Source: Chara braunii (lineage: Eukaryota > Streptophyta > Charophyceae > Charales > Characeae). From it: a DNA stretch of 30,658 bases. The notes below the pieces were generated by a model, which was not told where the DNA came from, did not search any database, and saw only the letters and a program-made list of their open reading frames with translations. A program made the position numbers and the translations under genes. Positions 29,531 to 30,658 of the stretch are shown one piece after another. The stretch's first letter is position 1, and each line of letters starts with the position of its first letter. The DNA is taken from NCBI GenBank assembly GCA_003427395.1, contig BFEA01000048.1:2953082-2983739 (forward strand), in the 5' to 3' direction.

Positions 29531-30448
29531 GTAGCAATTGTCTTAGTGGTCAACAAATTTTTGGACAAGATTGAGCAATACGCCAAAACCAGATTTGGCC
29601 ACGACCTGCAAGACTCAACTGTTCTGTACGCTAACAATGACGCTTTCCACCACGAAGGCCTGGCGTGGCCTAAACTGCGGGTCCAGGAACTCTGTGCCAC
29701 CCTCTACGGCCCCGAGTCTGCTGCCCCCGCCCTACTTGAAGAGCGACAGAGCCAGCTCCTTACATGGGTAGCTGATCCGCCGAAAATGGACCAACAGGGG
29801 AAACAGTCCCGGGCCCCCCGCAGAATCATGATTCTGCATGATGAGGAGGACGACGGGCTGCCCGACTCTGATAACGAACCGCTGGATCAACACCCTCGGG
29901 GAACCTTACGGGACCGAGTGAGACTGCTAATTGATGATGCTACTCCAAAGCATGTGCCCCCAGGAGTTATCATACTACCGATGTCCCGACAAAACGAAGG
30001 AGGGCAGTGGCTGCTAGGATTCAGACCCCCCCCGGATCGTCCTCAGCACCTCCCCCCGAACCCTGATGGCCTCACACTGGAGGGATGGAGGGGGAACCCC
30101 TCCACAGCAGTAATTTTAAAGCGCCTTAAGTACTGGCGCAAGGAAACACAACTCGAAGGAGTCCGAGCTGCAGTACTGCCGCGCTCGTTGTCGTTTCCAG
30201 AAGGGATCATCCCGGTCGTTGTGCTAACGTGTCCAAAAGCCACAACCCCCAACACAATGACAGCACATACATGGTTCACCCAGCAGCAGCTAATGAACCT
30301 GCCAGCAAACCGATTCAGAACTAATTTTGCCTGGACCAGGACCAGAGTGCTCTGGTTCATGCAGATCTTAATAAAAGACAGTATGCTGGAAGAACAAAAT
30401 CAGTGGGATGACCCACCGTTTATCCTCCCGATAAAAATAGTCAACTGA
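29519..30448 (+). CDS. ORF1 C-terminal region, unrecognised globular domain
   Basis: A 309-codon open frame with balanced composition, unlike the Gln-rich part upstream. It starts MDVGVAIVLVVNKFLDKIEQ, has an acidic linker (HDEEDDGLPDSDNE, about residues 105-118) and a C-terminal part with GGQWLLGFRPPP, YWRKETQLEGVRAAVLPR, IIPVVVLTCPKATTP and WTRTRVLWFMQILIKDS. I do not recognise a family: no zinc knuckle, protease, RNase H or endonuclease motif is visible. The Met at 29519 may be internal, because the preceding frame reads into it without a gap. It ends 55 bases before the next ORF, so it is probably the C-terminus of ORF1. Confidence 0.6.
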   Translation: MDVGVAIVLVVNKFLDKIEQYAKTRFGHDLQDSTVLYANNDAFHHEGLAWPKLRVQELCATLYGPESAAPALLEERQSQLLTWVADPPKMDQQGKQSRAPRRIMILHDEEDDGLPDSDNEPLDQHPRGTLRDRVRLLIDDATPKHVPPGVIILPMSRQNEGGQWLLGFRPPPDRPQHLPPNPDGLTLEGWRGNPSTAVILKRLKYWRKETQLEGVRAAVLPRSLSFPEGIIPVVVLTCPKATTPNTMTAHTWFTQQQLMNLPANRFRTNFAWTRTRVLWFMQILIKDSMLEEQNQWDDPPFILPIKIVN

Positions 30449-30503
30449 AACGATCCGGACAGCCTTGCATTCCTAACGAAGAATAAAACAAAACAGTGAG
30501 CAA

Positions 30504-30658
30504 TGGACCCGACAGCACAACCGCTGAACCTGGCCAGTACCATGACAGGCTGCCGAAGTGTGCCAGCCCTGCGATCGCCTCCCCCTCCTGAAAGGACGCA
30601 GCATCATCCCGATCACCTCATCACTCTACCCGCACACCCTGCCGGCCCCCACCACAAC
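30504..30658 (+). CDS. Start of the next retrotransposon ORF (probably ORF2), partial
   Basis: The ATG at 30504 (GAGCAATGGACC) opens a frame to the window edge: MDPTAQPLNLASTM, then a Pro/His-rich stretch. By position it should be ORF2 (endonuclease and reverse transcriptase), but the 51 residues visible contain no diagnostic motif. Confidence 0.45.

Overview
This is a eukaryotic, repeat-dominated nuclear window. It has spliceosomal introns, plant-type LINE retrotransposons, tRNA-derived SINE-like pieces, MITE-like elements, many microsatellites, long homopolymer runs and a 540-base assembly gap (15130-15669). The only host gene I can support is a PIN-FORMED (PIN) auxin efflux carrier on the minus strand. 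A PIN gene implies a streptophyte. The very long, divergent PIN loop and the inflated, repeat-filled introns make me favour a charophyte alga of the Chara type over a flowering plant. That placement is inference.

PIN gene (minus strand, 18644 down to 2742 and continuing off the left edge). Four coding exons can be joined with consistent GT-AG sites and phases: exon 1 18644-16922 (N-terminal membrane domain and most of the cytosolic loop), exon 2 12095-11147 (rest of the loop and the start of the second membrane domain), exon 3 9215-9130 (86 bases) and exon 4 2899-2742. They encode about 972 residues. The conserved last exon, normally starting AALPQG in this family, was not found between 1 and 2741 and probably lies left of the window.

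Introns as repeat sinks. Intron 1 (4.8 kb) holds a LINE 3' fragment next to the gap, a 174-base tandem repeat, MITE-like hairpins and a 50-base C run. Intron 2 (1.9 kb) holds two element types. Intron 3 (6.2 kb) holds a decayed LINE on the opposite strand (about 4990-7200), a 1.6 kb imperfect inverted repeat (about 6990-8577) and a GATA/GA satellite. The partial intron 4 holds a hAT-like 540-base element with an 8-base duplication, a tRNA-derived SINE and a foldback element at the left edge.

Right of PIN (18.7-24.9 kb). No host gene is supported. There are minisatellites (12-base, 14-base, 31-base and 89-base units), a near-perfect 111-base hairpin, and a minus-strand LINE 3' half (about 21580-23520) split by a short SINE-like element.

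Right end (24.87-30.66 kb). This is a plus-strand non-LTR retrotransposon: two 185-base direct repeats, then an unusually long ORF1 region (25307-30448) and the start of a further ORF at 30504, presumably ORF2, which runs off the window. ORF1 has an RNA-binding-like domain with a zinc knuckle, then a long Pro/Gln-rich region with a duplicated Gln-rich helix, then a C-terminal region I do not recognise. It is broken by about six frameshifts and two stops.

A short repeat family present at least seven times carries two small stem-loops. One stem shows paired, compensating substitutions between copies, which suggests that the RNA structure matters.
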